Below, piece by piece: positions 51,718-59,726 of a DNA stretch of 64,000 bases. Below the pieces are notes generated by a model. It was not told the DNA's origin. It saw nothing but the letters and a program-made list of their open reading frames with translations, and made no database searches. How positions within the stretch are numbered: position 1 is the first letter of the stretch; each line of letters starts with the position of its first letter. The stretch is from the NCBI GenBank assembly GCA_002432715.1, contig DJGJ01000035.1, forward strand, positions 1-64,000, given 5' to 3'. The position numbers were made by a program, and so were the translations under genes. The DNA comes from Sphaerochaeta sp. UBA5849 (GTDB lineage: Bacteria > Spirochaetota > Spirochaetia > Sphaerochaetales > Sphaerochaetaceae).

Positions 51718-54597
51718 TTAGATTCTTCCCATCTCCTTCAAGATTTTCTCCGGGGTAAAGGGCCAATTTCTCATCCATACACCAACTGCATCATGGATGG
51801 CGATGGCGATGGCGGGAGCAGCCCCGTTGGTGGCGATTTCGCTGATGGATTTGGCTCCGTAGGGCCCGACCTCATCATTGATATCAATCAAAACAGCCTT
51901 GAAATCCTCGGGCTTCTCACTGATCATGGGGACGCCGTAATCGCTGAGCGTCGGATTGAGGCACACCCCGTTCTCATCCAGGATCATCTGCTCATAGAGC
52001 GTATGGCCGATGGACTTGAGAACAGCGCCGTACATCTGGCAGAGCGCAAGCTCGGGGTTGATCGGAGTCCCTGCATCCTGAAGGGCATAGAACTTCTGCA
52101 CCTTGAGCTGTCCCGTACGTACATTGACGGCAACTTGGGCGAAATGTGCACCATACGGGATGGAGTTGTGGTTGGTGGTGAAGGAAGCCTTGCCCATCAC
52201 CTGTCCGCGTCCCGTTCCACTCAGGGCATCGTGACTGAGCTTTGCATAGCTGAGCGTCTTACCGGTCTTGGTGCTGTAAACCTCGCCTGGTGCACGAAGG
52301 ATCAGGTCCTCGACACTCTCCTTCATTTGGTAGGCAGCCTCGTCAAGCAGGTTCTTCTTCAAATCCTGGGCAGCCTTGTAGGATGCACCTCCACTGAAGT
52401 AGGTACCGCTGGAAGCATAGGCTCCGGTGTCGAACGTACAGCTGTCGGTATCACCACTGGTGACCGTCACCCTGTCAAGCGGCACGCAGAACGCCTCGCT
52501 GATCATCTTAGCGCTGATGGTATCCAATCCGGTTCCCAAGTCCGCCCCACCACTGAATATCTGGAAGGTTCCATCGGTCAGCAGCTTGGCCCACGCATTG
52601 GAGTGGTCAAGTCCGGGAAGCCCGCTGCCCTGCTGGATCATGGCAAAGCCCTTGCCGATCTTCCAATCAGGATCGCTGGAAATCTCCTTTTTGCCCCACC
52701 CGATCATCTCTGCACCCTTGACCAATGCCTCGTTGAGACCACAGGAACCGACCGGCACAACATTGCCTTCACGCCCCTCTCCCAGCCCCTTGAGAATCTC
52801 GAGCATGTAGCCCGGTTCGACCTTGTTCTTCATGGCCATGTCGTAGTAGTCGACGCCAAGCTGCTCGGCAAGCTCGGCCATGCACATCATCAGCGCATAG
52901 CTGCCCTTTGGTGCACCGTAGCCCTGATAAGCTCCGGTGGGAGCGATATTGGTGTAGTAGGTGATGACATCGAACTTCATATTGTCGACTTTTAAAAGCG
53001 GCAGTGTCTTGGAGCATGCATTCATCGGAACCGTAAGGCAGTGGTTGCCATACGGTCCGGTATTGGCACGGACATCCATATAGACGGCAGTAATCGTGCC
53101 GTCCTTTTTCCCGCCCATCTTCACCGTCACCCGCATCGGATGGCGGGTGGAGTTGGCGATGAACTCCTCCTGCCGGGTATTGCGATAGTAAATGGGCTTG
53201 CCGGTGATCCAGGTGGCATAACCGACCAGATCCTCCACCAGAATATCCTGCTTGCTGCCGTAGCCGCCACCAATCCGTTCCTTGATGACACGAATCTTGT
53301 TCTCGGGAATCTGGCATACCCATGCAACAATGCGCCGAACGTGGTAAGGAACCTGGGTGGAGGCATGAAGCACCAGCCTTCCACCGTCGATCTTCGCATA
53401 ACAGAGGTGCGGCTCGAGCGGAGTGCACTGAACCTGACTGGTCTGGTAGGTCCGTTCAACCACGGCATCAGCTTCCTTGAACCCCTTCTCCACATCACCG
53501 ATATGCCCGTGGGCGGCACTGGCGATGTTGCGCCTGATATCACCGTGGAGGGGGAACTGATAGATTACTTTCCCATCCCGCACGTCGGCTTTCTTGTTGT
53601 ACTCGTCCAAGTCCTTGGGAGCTCCCGAGCGATACTCAACAATGCCGTTGTGGATCAAGGGAGCACCTTCCTCCATCGCCTCCTCAACCGTCAGAACGGG
53701 TTTGAGGACCTCATACTCCACCTTGATTGCTGCACGTGCAGCAATTGCCTGCTCTTCAGTCTCAGCCACGACGGCCGCCACTCGATCCCCGACATGGCGA
53801 ACCTTGCGGTTGAAAAGCCTGCGGTCGTGCGGGCTGGGTTCGGGATTGCCTTGACCTGCCTGCATATAAAACACATCGGGGCAGTTCTCATGGGTGATGA
53901 TGGTGACAACACCCTCCATGAGCAGTGCTTCACTGGTGTCGATCTTGGTGATGTATGCATGGGCATAGGGACTGCGCAAAAGCACCATCGAGCAATAACC
54001 GGGGAGCACCCTGTCTTCGACGAAACATGGTTCGCCGGCAACAAGCTGGGGACCATCCACCTTTCCCTTGGGCTTGCCGACATAGGTCAGCTCATCACGG
54101 AAGGACGGGGAGATCTCACTCTTGTAGGAGCCGGTTTGCATACGCTCGACTGCAAGCTTGACCGCCAGATAGTAGTGTTCATACCCGGTATCGCGAATGA
54201 AAATACCACTGAGGACCTCATCAATCTGCTCTTTGGTGGGATTATCCACCCTCTCAAGCAACCAAGTCAGCAGCAAGGCGGCCGCGGGAGCATTGTAGGC
54301 ACTCTGCACCACACCGGCATCGATCATGGCCTGCTGGATCACATTGAGGTTCCTGCTTGTTCCCAAGCCTTCGGCGGTACGGATGGCCGAGCCATCCGCC
54401 TGCAGGGCCAGTACAAGGTTCGCATACACGGGAACATCATTGAGAATGACGGTATCGCTCCCAGCGAAACCCTCCCGGTCGTCACTGTCGCGCACACTGC
54501 GGTATCCAAGGCGCACGAGGACCGAACGCAGGGATTCGGACGCTTCACAGGTGGTTGTATGTTTCTTCCCATTTACGGTAAAGACAAGCTTGTTCAT
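51718..54597 (-). CDS. xdhD: Molybdopterin-dependent hydroxylase XdhD/YgfN (selenium-linked)
   Basis: A 959-residue Mo-hydroxylase subunit of the xanthine dehydrogenase superfamily, proposed to act in purine interconversion with a selenium-containing Mo cofactor. Residues ~1-150 are a [2Fe-2S]-ferredoxin-like domain that has lost all its cluster cysteines: GFAGSD, VQSAYNAPA and IFIRDTGY stand where Cys motifs are expected, and Cys17 is the only cysteine there. The Mo-binding part is intact (IGGGYGSKQD, GAYQGYGAPKGS, GPYGAKSISEIATNGAAPA). The same degenerate N-terminus occurs, to my recollection, in E. coli XdhD, which is similar in length. It overlaps ygfM by four bases. Confidence 0.93.
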   Translation of the reverse strand: MNKLVFTVNGKKHTTTCEASESLRSVLVRLGYRSVRDSDDREGFAGSDTVILNDVPVYANLVLALQADGSAIRTAEGLGTSRNLNVIQQAMIDAGVVQSAYNAPAAALLLTWLLERVDNPTKEQIDEVLSGIFIRDTGYEHYYLAVKLAVERMQTGSYKSEISPSFRDELTYVGKPKGKVDGPQLVAGEPCFVEDRVLPGYCSMVLLRSPYAHAYITKIDTSEALLMEGVVTIITHENCPDVFYMQAGQGNPEPSPHDRRLFNRKVRHVGDRVAAVVAETEEQAIAARAAIKVEYEVLKPVLTVEEAMEEGAPLIHNGIVEYRSGAPKDLDEYNKKADVRDGKVIYQFPLHGDIRRNIASAAHGHIGDVEKGFKEADAVVERTYQTSQVQCTPLEPHLCYAKIDGGRLVLHASTQVPYHVRRIVAWVCQIPENKIRVIKERIGGGYGSKQDILVEDLVGYATWITGKPIYYRNTRQEEFIANSTRHPMRVTVKMGGKKDGTITAVYMDVRANTGPYGNHCLTVPMNACSKTLPLLKVDNMKFDVITYYTNIAPTGAYQGYGAPKGSYALMMCMAELAEQLGVDYYDMAMKNKVEPGYMLEILKGLGEGREGNVVPVGSCGLNEALVKGAEMIGWGKKEISSDPDWKIGKGFAMIQQGSGLPGLDHSNAWAKLLTDGTFQIFSGGADLGTGLDTISAKMISEAFCVPLDRVTVTSGDTDSCTFDTGAYASSGTYFSGGASYKAAQDLKKNLLDEAAYQMKESVEDLILRAPGEVYSTKTGKTLSYAKLSHDALSGTGRGQVMGKASFTTNHNSIPYGAHFAQVAVNVRTGQLKVQKFYALQDAGTPINPELALCQMYGAVLKSIGHTLYEQMILDENGVCLNPTLSDYGVPMISEKPEDFKAVLIDINDEVGPYGAKSISEIATNGAAPAIAIAIHDAVGVWMRNWPFTPEKILKEMGRI

Positions 54598-55427
54598 TTT
54601 ACGCCTCCTTTCAGAAACTCGGCAAAGAGCCCGCCGATGCCTTCACTGGCGATATAGCGTTTGTACTCTGCACTGCCGATGCTGTCATCTACGGCGGTAA
54701 CGGCATGCTGGACAGCCAGCTGAACATCCTCGCGGGTGGTCAACTCACCGTTTTCGATTGCATTCTCCACACCGCTGAGGCGTTGCACCCCGCTGCCGTG
54801 CACTGCTGCAAACACCCGTACATGGTCGATGACCTGCTCGCTGTCCAAGGTCGCTCCGAATCCTACATGCACTGCACTGCGATTCTGCACACTGGTTGCA
54901 TACCGTCTGGAGCCGACGAACCGAAGATCCTTGGAAAGGCTGACGGCAAGCAGGAGCGTACCGCTGAATTGATGATGATACGTATGATACTCCCTGATGG
55001 GGATGTTGTCCTCGCTGTACGCACCACCCTCGGTGAGGTTGGCGGTGAGCAAGCGGCAACGCGAAGCAAGCAATGCCGGGGCAAGATAGGAGTGGTCGCT
55101 CATCAAGGCGAGGTTGCCGCCGATCGTAGCCATGTTCCTGCGGGTGAAGGACCCACAGGTCAAGGCGGCTTCCTTGAGCCACCGGGGAACGAGAGGTGAT
55201 GCAACCAGCTGCTGCAATGTCACCATGCTGCCGATGCGTAGGAAGGAACCTTCATCGGTGATGGTATCCAATCCAAGCTTAGCCAGGCTGATGGCACACT
55301 TTGCATCCACAGTGGAATTGAGCCGGTTGATCTCCGTCCCTCCGGCATACCAAACACTCTTGACCTTGTTGCGTTTCAGTCTGAGGGCATCTTCCGTATC
55401 CGTCGCAATGAGAAATTCCTGTATCAT
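54594..55427 (-). CDS. ygfM: FAD-binding subunit of the Mo-hydroxylase, YgfM type
   Basis: A 277-residue protein of the CoxM/XdhB FAD-binding fold that carries electrons from the Mo centre. It shows the FAD contacts WYAGGTEI near residue 30 and the RNMATIGGNLAL motif near residue 97, then a C-terminal CO-dehydrogenase-flavoprotein-like domain. It is coupled to both neighbours by overlaps (ATGA with xdhD, 4 bp with the deaminase). It has only one obvious cysteine-containing segment near the second FAD motif and no Fe-S loop. Confidence 0.9.
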   Translation of the reverse strand: MIQEFLIATDTEDALRLKRNKVKSVWYAGGTEINRLNSTVDAKCAISLAKLGLDTITDEGSFLRIGSMVTLQQLVASPLVPRWLKEAALTCGSFTRRNMATIGGNLALMSDHSYLAPALLASRCRLLTANLTEGGAYSEDNIPIREYHTYHHQFSGTLLLAVSLSKDLRFVGSRRYATSVQNRSAVHVGFGATLDSEQVIDHVRVFAAVHGSGVQRLSGVENAIENGELTTREDVQLAVQHAVTAVDDSIGSAEYKRYIASEGIGGLFAEFLKGGVK

Positions 55428-56812
55428 ACAATCTCTCCTCTGGCAGCCTGGTCCATCATCCGCTTGCTGATGGCATTCGCCTTCTGAGCAAGCTCCATCT
55501 CGTCGTAGCCAACCAGCTGCCCGTGGTCGACTACAACCTTCCCGTTGATAATCGTGTAATCAGTATTGTGATTGGTTCCACAGAAAAGCAGACTGGCCAC
55601 CGGGTCACTCTGGCTTCCTGCATAGGGAAGTGTTGAAACATCAAAAATTGCCAAGTCTGCAGCCCACCCTTTCTCAAGTCTTCCGACTTGGCCGAAGTTG
55701 AGCAGTTTTGCACCGCCTTCGGTTGCCATGGTGAAGGCCTGGGCGGCCGAAAGGGCATCGGAACCGTAGCGGACACGCTGAAGCAGCATCGCCTGACGAA
55801 CTTCAGCAAGCATGTCGGAACTGTCATTGCTTGCACTTCCATCGACGGCAACCGCAACATTGATGCCCATGTCAAGCATCTCCTTGACCCTGCAGATGCC
55901 GCTGCCCAGTCTCATGTTCGAGGAAGGACAATGGGCGATATGCGTCTTGGTCTTTTGAAGAATCTTCAGTTCCTCATCATTGAAGTGGATGCCATGGGCA
56001 TACCATACATCCTCTCCGACCAGGCCGCACTCCTGCATAAGCTGCAGCGGTCGCATGCCGTACATTTCCTGGCAGAAGTCTGCCTCGTCGTATGTCTCAC
56101 ACAGGTGGGTGTGGAGCCGAACCCCATACTTGCGGCCAAGTGCTGCAGTGCCCTTCATCAGGCTCTTGGTTACGCTGAAAGGACTGCAGGGGGCGAGTGC
56201 AATCTTGTGCATGGCATCGGGGGCTCTGTCATGGTATGTCTTGATGCAGCGCTCACTGTCACACAAAATTTCATCTTCAGTCTGAACGACACTGTCGGGA
56301 GGAAGCCCTCCATCCTTCTTGCTCAGGCTCATCGAACCTCGGGTCGGACTGAACCGCATGCCCAAAGTATCGGCAGCCTCGAACTGCAGCCCCATCAAAT
56401 CCCCTTTGAAAGATCGGGGGTAGAGATAGTGATGGTCGGTGGTAAGCGTGCATCCGGTTTTCATCAGCTCGGCCATGGCCAAAAGCGAGGAGTGATAGAT
56501 TGCATCCTCATCGACATATTTCCAAACCTCATAGAGGAATTTCAGCCAATCAAAAAGCTTTGCATTCTGCACAGCGGGGTGGTTGCGGGTAAGTGTCTGG
56601 TAAAAATGGTGATGGGTGTTCACCAAACCGGGAATCACCACATGCTTGGAACAATCAATTGTACGTACTTTCCCTGCAGCTTGCAGGTTCCCGGTAGGGG
56701 CGATGGCCTCTACCTTGTTCCCTACAATCAACAAATCGGCTCCATGGTACTGGGGACCATCGAACGTGGGTTGGAGGCAGTAAATATTTTTCAATAGAAG
56801 CGAGGAACTCAT
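55424..56812 (-). CDS. 8-oxoguanine deaminase-like amidohydrolase
   Basis: A 462-residue metal-dependent hydrolase of the SsnA/AtzA branch, most like 8-oxoguanine deaminases that convert 8-oxoguanine to urate. Metal ligands are in VNTHHHFYQTLTRNHP, LHTHLCETYDE, WYAHGIHF and AVAVDGSASND. The segments RGSMSLSKKDGGLPPDSVV and APCSPFSV are characteristic of this subfamily. It is the first gene of the operon with ygfM and xdhD and has a 218-nt structured leader. Guanine deaminase or another purine deaminase cannot be excluded. Confidence 0.85.
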   Translation of the reverse strand: MSSSLLLKNIYCLQPTFDGPQYHGADLLIVGNKVEAIAPTGNLQAAGKVRTIDCSKHVVIPGLVNTHHHFYQTLTRNHPAVQNAKLFDWLKFLYEVWKYVDEDAIYHSSLLAMAELMKTGCTLTTDHHYLYPRSFKGDLMGLQFEAADTLGMRFSPTRGSMSLSKKDGGLPPDSVVQTEDEILCDSERCIKTYHDRAPDAMHKIALAPCSPFSVTKSLMKGTAALGRKYGVRLHTHLCETYDEADFCQEMYGMRPLQLMQECGLVGEDVWYAHGIHFNDEELKILQKTKTHIAHCPSSNMRLGSGICRVKEMLDMGINVAVAVDGSASNDSSDMLAEVRQAMLLQRVRYGSDALSAAQAFTMATEGGAKLLNFGQVGRLEKGWAADLAIFDVSTLPYAGSQSDPVASLLFCGTNHNTDYTIINGKVVVDHGQLVGYDEMELAQKANAISKRMMDQAARGEIV

Positions 56813-56830
56813 GCCTTCGAATCTCCTTTG

Positions 56831-57027
56831 ATAGGCAGGATGCGGCTTTCCCCAACGTATTTGAGACTATGGTGAGCCGATCTTGCTGTAACTCGGCTTC
56901 GGCATGCGGGCTGTTCCGCAAGGAAGGTGTGGAGAGTAAGGGGTCCTATCCACTACCTTGGTTCTCTCGATGCAGCCTCTCAGGCAGAGCCCCTTCTGCA
57001 TCTGAATCGCTGACTTCCATTGCCTAT
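56831..57027 (-). ncRNA. Structured 5' leader (riboswitch or cis-RNA candidate)
   Basis: AUAGGCA at the 5' end (57027-57021) is perfectly complementary to UGCCUAU (56837-56831), one base from the AAAGGAG ribosome binding site. Four hairpins lie inside this closing helix: 57002-56969 (GATGCAG/CTGCATC), 56959-56924 (AAGGT...TGGA with TCCA...ACCTT), 56920-56905 (TGCGG/CCGCA) and 56898-56875 (AGCCGA/TCGGCT). A promoter ends immediately upstream. The 315-bp gap contains no protein gene. I do not recognise a known riboswitch consensus. Confidence 0.5.
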
Positions 57028-57030
57028 TGA

Positions 57031-57059
57031 ATCATACAACGGAAGGATTCAAGCTTCAA
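57031..57059 (-). promoter_or_regulatory. Promoter of the 8-oxoguanine deaminase-ygfM-xdhD operon
   Basis: TTGAAG (57059-57054), 17 bp and TATGAT (57036-57031). Transcription would begin around 57024-57027, at the 5' strand of the leader's closing helix. No GCAAC-N5-GCAAC element is present here. Confidence 0.65.
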
Positions 57060-57060
57060 A

Positions 57061-57088
57061 CAGCCACAAGGCGGGTGCCCTGTGGCTG
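57061..57088 (-). terminator. Terminator of the ygfK-ssnA-ygeY operon
   Basis: CAGCCACA/TGTGGCTG forms an 8-bp stem with additional G-C pairs, followed on the minus strand by TTTGAAGCTT. It is 39 bp after the ygeY stop. The T-run is short and merges with the -35 of the next promoter. Confidence 0.65.
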
Positions 57089-57127
57089 TAGTATACCATA
57101 TCCTGCTTTCCGGTAAAACCGGAGAGC

Positions 57128-58345
57128 TTACTTCTTCTCCAACGAGTAGGGAAGCATCGCATAGAAAGCAGCACAAATCTCCAAATCATCGACACGGTTG
57201 ATCTCATTGGGGGCATGTGCCTGGGATTCATCACCAGGGCCGAAGCCGATGGCGGGAATCTTGTGGCGGCCGGTGGTCGCAACCAGGTTGGTCGAGAAGG
57301 TCCACTTATCTACAACCGGTTTCTTGCCGAACAGGGCCACGTGGCCAGCCACACCGGCAATCACCAGCGGATGGTCGGCATCGATTTTCCAAGTCGGGAA
57401 GTACAACTCCTGGGAGTACTCCTTCTTGGTCCAGCCGATCTTCTCATAGTTGGGCATCTCAACGACGATGGCCGAGGGATCGTCCCCGGTTGCCTTGCTG
57501 ATATAGTCACGAACCTGGCTGATGGCAAGATCTGCATCCTCACCCCAGGTCAAGCGGCGGTCGAGGTAGAGCATGGCGTAGTCGGCGACTGCACACTGGC
57601 TGGGACCCTTGACATCCATCTGGCTGACGGTGATGGTTCCCTTGCCGAGGAACTTCTCAGCATCGGGCTGCAAATCCTTGTTCAGCTGCTCAATGGCCAA
57701 CGCTGCCTTCGCTGCCTTGTAGGCGGCGCTGACTCCGCGTTCTGGAGCGCTGCCGTGGCAGGAAATACCCTTGAGGATGACACGAATCTCCATACGGCCG
57801 CGATGTCCGCGGTAGAGGCGGCAACTGGTGGGCTCGGTGGAAACCACCAAATCGGGGCGGAAATTCTCTTCCTCGATCAGATACTTCCAACACATGCCGT
57901 CACAATCTTCCTCCATGACGGTGAAGGTGAAATACACGGTATACTCACCACCATAGCCGAGTTCCTTCAGGATGCGGCCGGCGGTGATCATGGAAGCGGC
58001 GCCGCCCTTCTGGTCGCTGGATCCGCGGCCCCACACCTTTCCATCCTTGATCTCCCCGCTGAACGGATCGAAATCCCAGTTCTTCAGGTTGCCGACTTCA
58101 ACGGTATCGATATGTGCGTCGAAGGCGAGTTTCTTGGGACCATTGCCTACGCGGCCGATCACCGACCCAAGCCCATCGATGCGGACTTCGTCAAACCCGG
58201 CCTCTTCACACAGGGTGACGATAAGGCGGCAGACATCCTCTTCCTGGGAGCTGTAGCTCTTGACCTTTACCATTTTCGAGAGATTGAGAGCCGTGTAATC
58301 ACGGTACTCGGCAGCCTTTGCCCTGATCTGTTCCTGAATTGTCAT
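57128..58345 (-). CDS. ygeY: YgeY, selenium-metabolism-linked M20 hydrolase
   Basis: A 405-residue M20-family metallohydrolase. Zinc-ligand motifs are LAFDAHIDTVEVGN, GRGSSDQKGG, TVMEEDCDGMCW and TEPTSC, with a dimerisation domain from about residue 185. YgeY proteins occur consistently with YgeW, SsnA and YgfK in genomes with a selenium-modified Mo cofactor; the substrate is not established but is probably a carbamoylated or acylated amino compound. AAAGGGG precedes the ATG. It is the last gene of the ygfK operon. Confidence 0.92.
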   Translation of the reverse strand: MTIQEQIRAKAAEYRDYTALNLSKMVKVKSYSSQEEDVCRLIVTLCEEAGFDEVRIDGLGSVIGRVGNGPKKLAFDAHIDTVEVGNLKNWDFDPFSGEIKDGKVWGRGSSDQKGGAASMITAGRILKELGYGGEYTVYFTFTVMEEDCDGMCWKYLIEEENFRPDLVVSTEPTSCRLYRGHRGRMEIRVILKGISCHGSAPERGVSAAYKAAKAALAIEQLNKDLQPDAEKFLGKGTITVSQMDVKGPSQCAVADYAMLYLDRRLTWGEDADLAISQVRDYISKATGDDPSAIVVEMPNYEKIGWTKKEYSQELYFPTWKIDADHPLVIAGVAGHVALFGKKPVVDKWTFSTNLVATTGRHKIPAIGFGPGDESQAHAPNEINRVDDLEICAAFYAMLPYSLEKK

Positions 58346-58392
58346 CTTGCATTTCCCCTTTGACCGTAGGTCATATCATCATCCTCGCCCGC

Positions 58393-59715
58393 TTAGGGAG
58401 CGATTGTATCCACTTTTTCCCATACGCGCTTGGCGACTTTGGCCGCCTCGGCGTAAATCCTTGGTACATCAAGGTGAGGGAACTGCCGGTTCTCCATCAC
58501 CAGATTGCCATTCACCATGACGCTCTCGATACAGTTGCTGCTCATCCCCCATACAAAGTGGCTGGCGGCATTTGACGCCACCAAAGGAGTAGGAGCATGG
58601 TAGTCACAGATGACAAGGTCGGCCTTGCAGCCAGCCTCCACCTTTCCGAACTTACCGTCAAAGTATTTCTCCACCAAACGGTTGCCGCGGTTCAAGGCTG
58701 CAACGTAGTCGGAGGGCCACCAGGAACCACCTTGGTCCTTGTGCTTGAAGAATGCGAGTTTGAGCTCCTCAAACATATTGCCGCCGCAACCATCGGTACC
58801 GATGACCAGATTCTTCACCTTCTGAATATGCTTGCAGTATCCGACATGGTTGTTCATGTTGCTGCGGCCGTTGTGGGCGAAGAAACAGTCATGCTCGTTG
58901 AGCTTGTCGATCTCCCGTTCGTTGAGATGCAGGCCGTGCACCAACAGGGTGTTGTCGGTGAGCAGGTCAAAGGATTCCAGCCGGTCGATGATATCGGCGT
59001 TGTACTTGTGATGGCTGAACACCACATCATATTTGTCTTCGGCAACATGCAGATGCATGCCGGCCTTCGACTCGCGCATGGCTTCTCCCATCATCCTCAG
59101 CCCCTCATCGGGGATGGTGAAGGGAGCGTGGCCGCCGATCATGCCGCGAACCAGCGGCCTGTTTTTTGCAGCCATGGCAAATCGGAGATTCTCCGCCACT
59201 CCTGCCTCGACTTCCGCCATGCCGCCGTTGCGGTCGGTTACCTCATAGCAGGTGCTGCCGCGCACCCCGACTTCCTCCATGCCATTGGCTATGGTATCAA
59301 GACTTCCGGCGATATATGCGGGACTTGCATGGTGGTCTATGCAGGTGGTCGTTCCACTGGCGATTGCATCGATGGAGCAGATCAGGGAGCTGTAGTAGCA
59401 AGCTTCCTCATCCAAACCGCGGTCAAGACGCCACCACCACTCTTTCAGAACCTGGATGAAATCCTCCTGCACTCCTGAGGAAATCAACATGCCCCTGGAA
59501 AGTCCGCTGTAATAGTGGTGATGAGAACAGACGTTGCCTGGGATGACAGTCTTGTTCCTCCCGTCGATCACCTTGTCAGCCTTCAGGCCTACGGAGGCAT
59601 CCTTGCCTACCTTGGTGATGACATCGTCAATTATGACGATATCCACACCTTCGGTCACGTCAAAAGGACTCTGGGTCTGCATGACTGTCGTATTGGTTAT
59701 TATCGTTGTAGCCAC
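58393..59715 (-). CDS. ssnA: SsnA, putative selenium-metabolism aminohydrolase
   Basis: A 440-residue amidohydrolase with metal motifs NVCSHHHYYSGLSRGM, GMHLHVAED and VIGTDGCGGNMFEE. The tryptophan-rich KEWWWRLD segment and overall length match SsnA of E. coli, a gene always found with selenium-dependent hydroxylases. The GTG at 59715 was chosen because AAGGAG is six bases upstream; an upstream start would overlap ygfK. Substrate unknown; a purine or pyrimidine-like amino compound is expected. Confidence 0.9.
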   Translation of the reverse strand: MATTIITNTTVMQTQSPFDVTEGVDIVIIDDVITKVGKDASVGLKADKVIDGRNKTVIPGNVCSHHHYYSGLSRGMLISSGVQEDFIQVLKEWWWRLDRGLDEEACYYSSLICSIDAIASGTTTCIDHHASPAYIAGSLDTIANGMEEVGVRGSTCYEVTDRNGGMAEVEAGVAENLRFAMAAKNRPLVRGMIGGHAPFTIPDEGLRMMGEAMRESKAGMHLHVAEDKYDVVFSHHKYNADIIDRLESFDLLTDNTLLVHGLHLNEREIDKLNEHDCFFAHNGRSNMNNHVGYCKHIQKVKNLVIGTDGCGGNMFEELKLAFFKHKDQGGSWWPSDYVAALNRGNRLVEKYFDGKFGKVEAGCKADLVICDYHAPTPLVASNAASHFVWGMSSNCIESVMVNGNLVMENRQFPHLDVPRIYAEAAKVAKRVWEKVDTIAP

Positions 59716-59726
59716 ATCACTCTCCT

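Noticed and set aside
50464..54657. Long plus-strand open frames (up to ~840 codons) opposite ygeW and xdhD
   Set aside because: They run antisense to well-conserved genes, have no ribosome binding sites or recognisable domains, and arise from codon bias in the opposite strand.
56831..57027. TPP, cobalamin or purine riboswitch, or 4.5S/6S RNA
   Set aside because: A CTGAGAGG and GAACC stretch looks TPP-like, but the required downstream conserved segments are missing. No cobalamin box, purine-aptamer core or SRP GGAAG-type signature is present. A 6S RNA was not excluded but would not normally end at a ribosome binding site.
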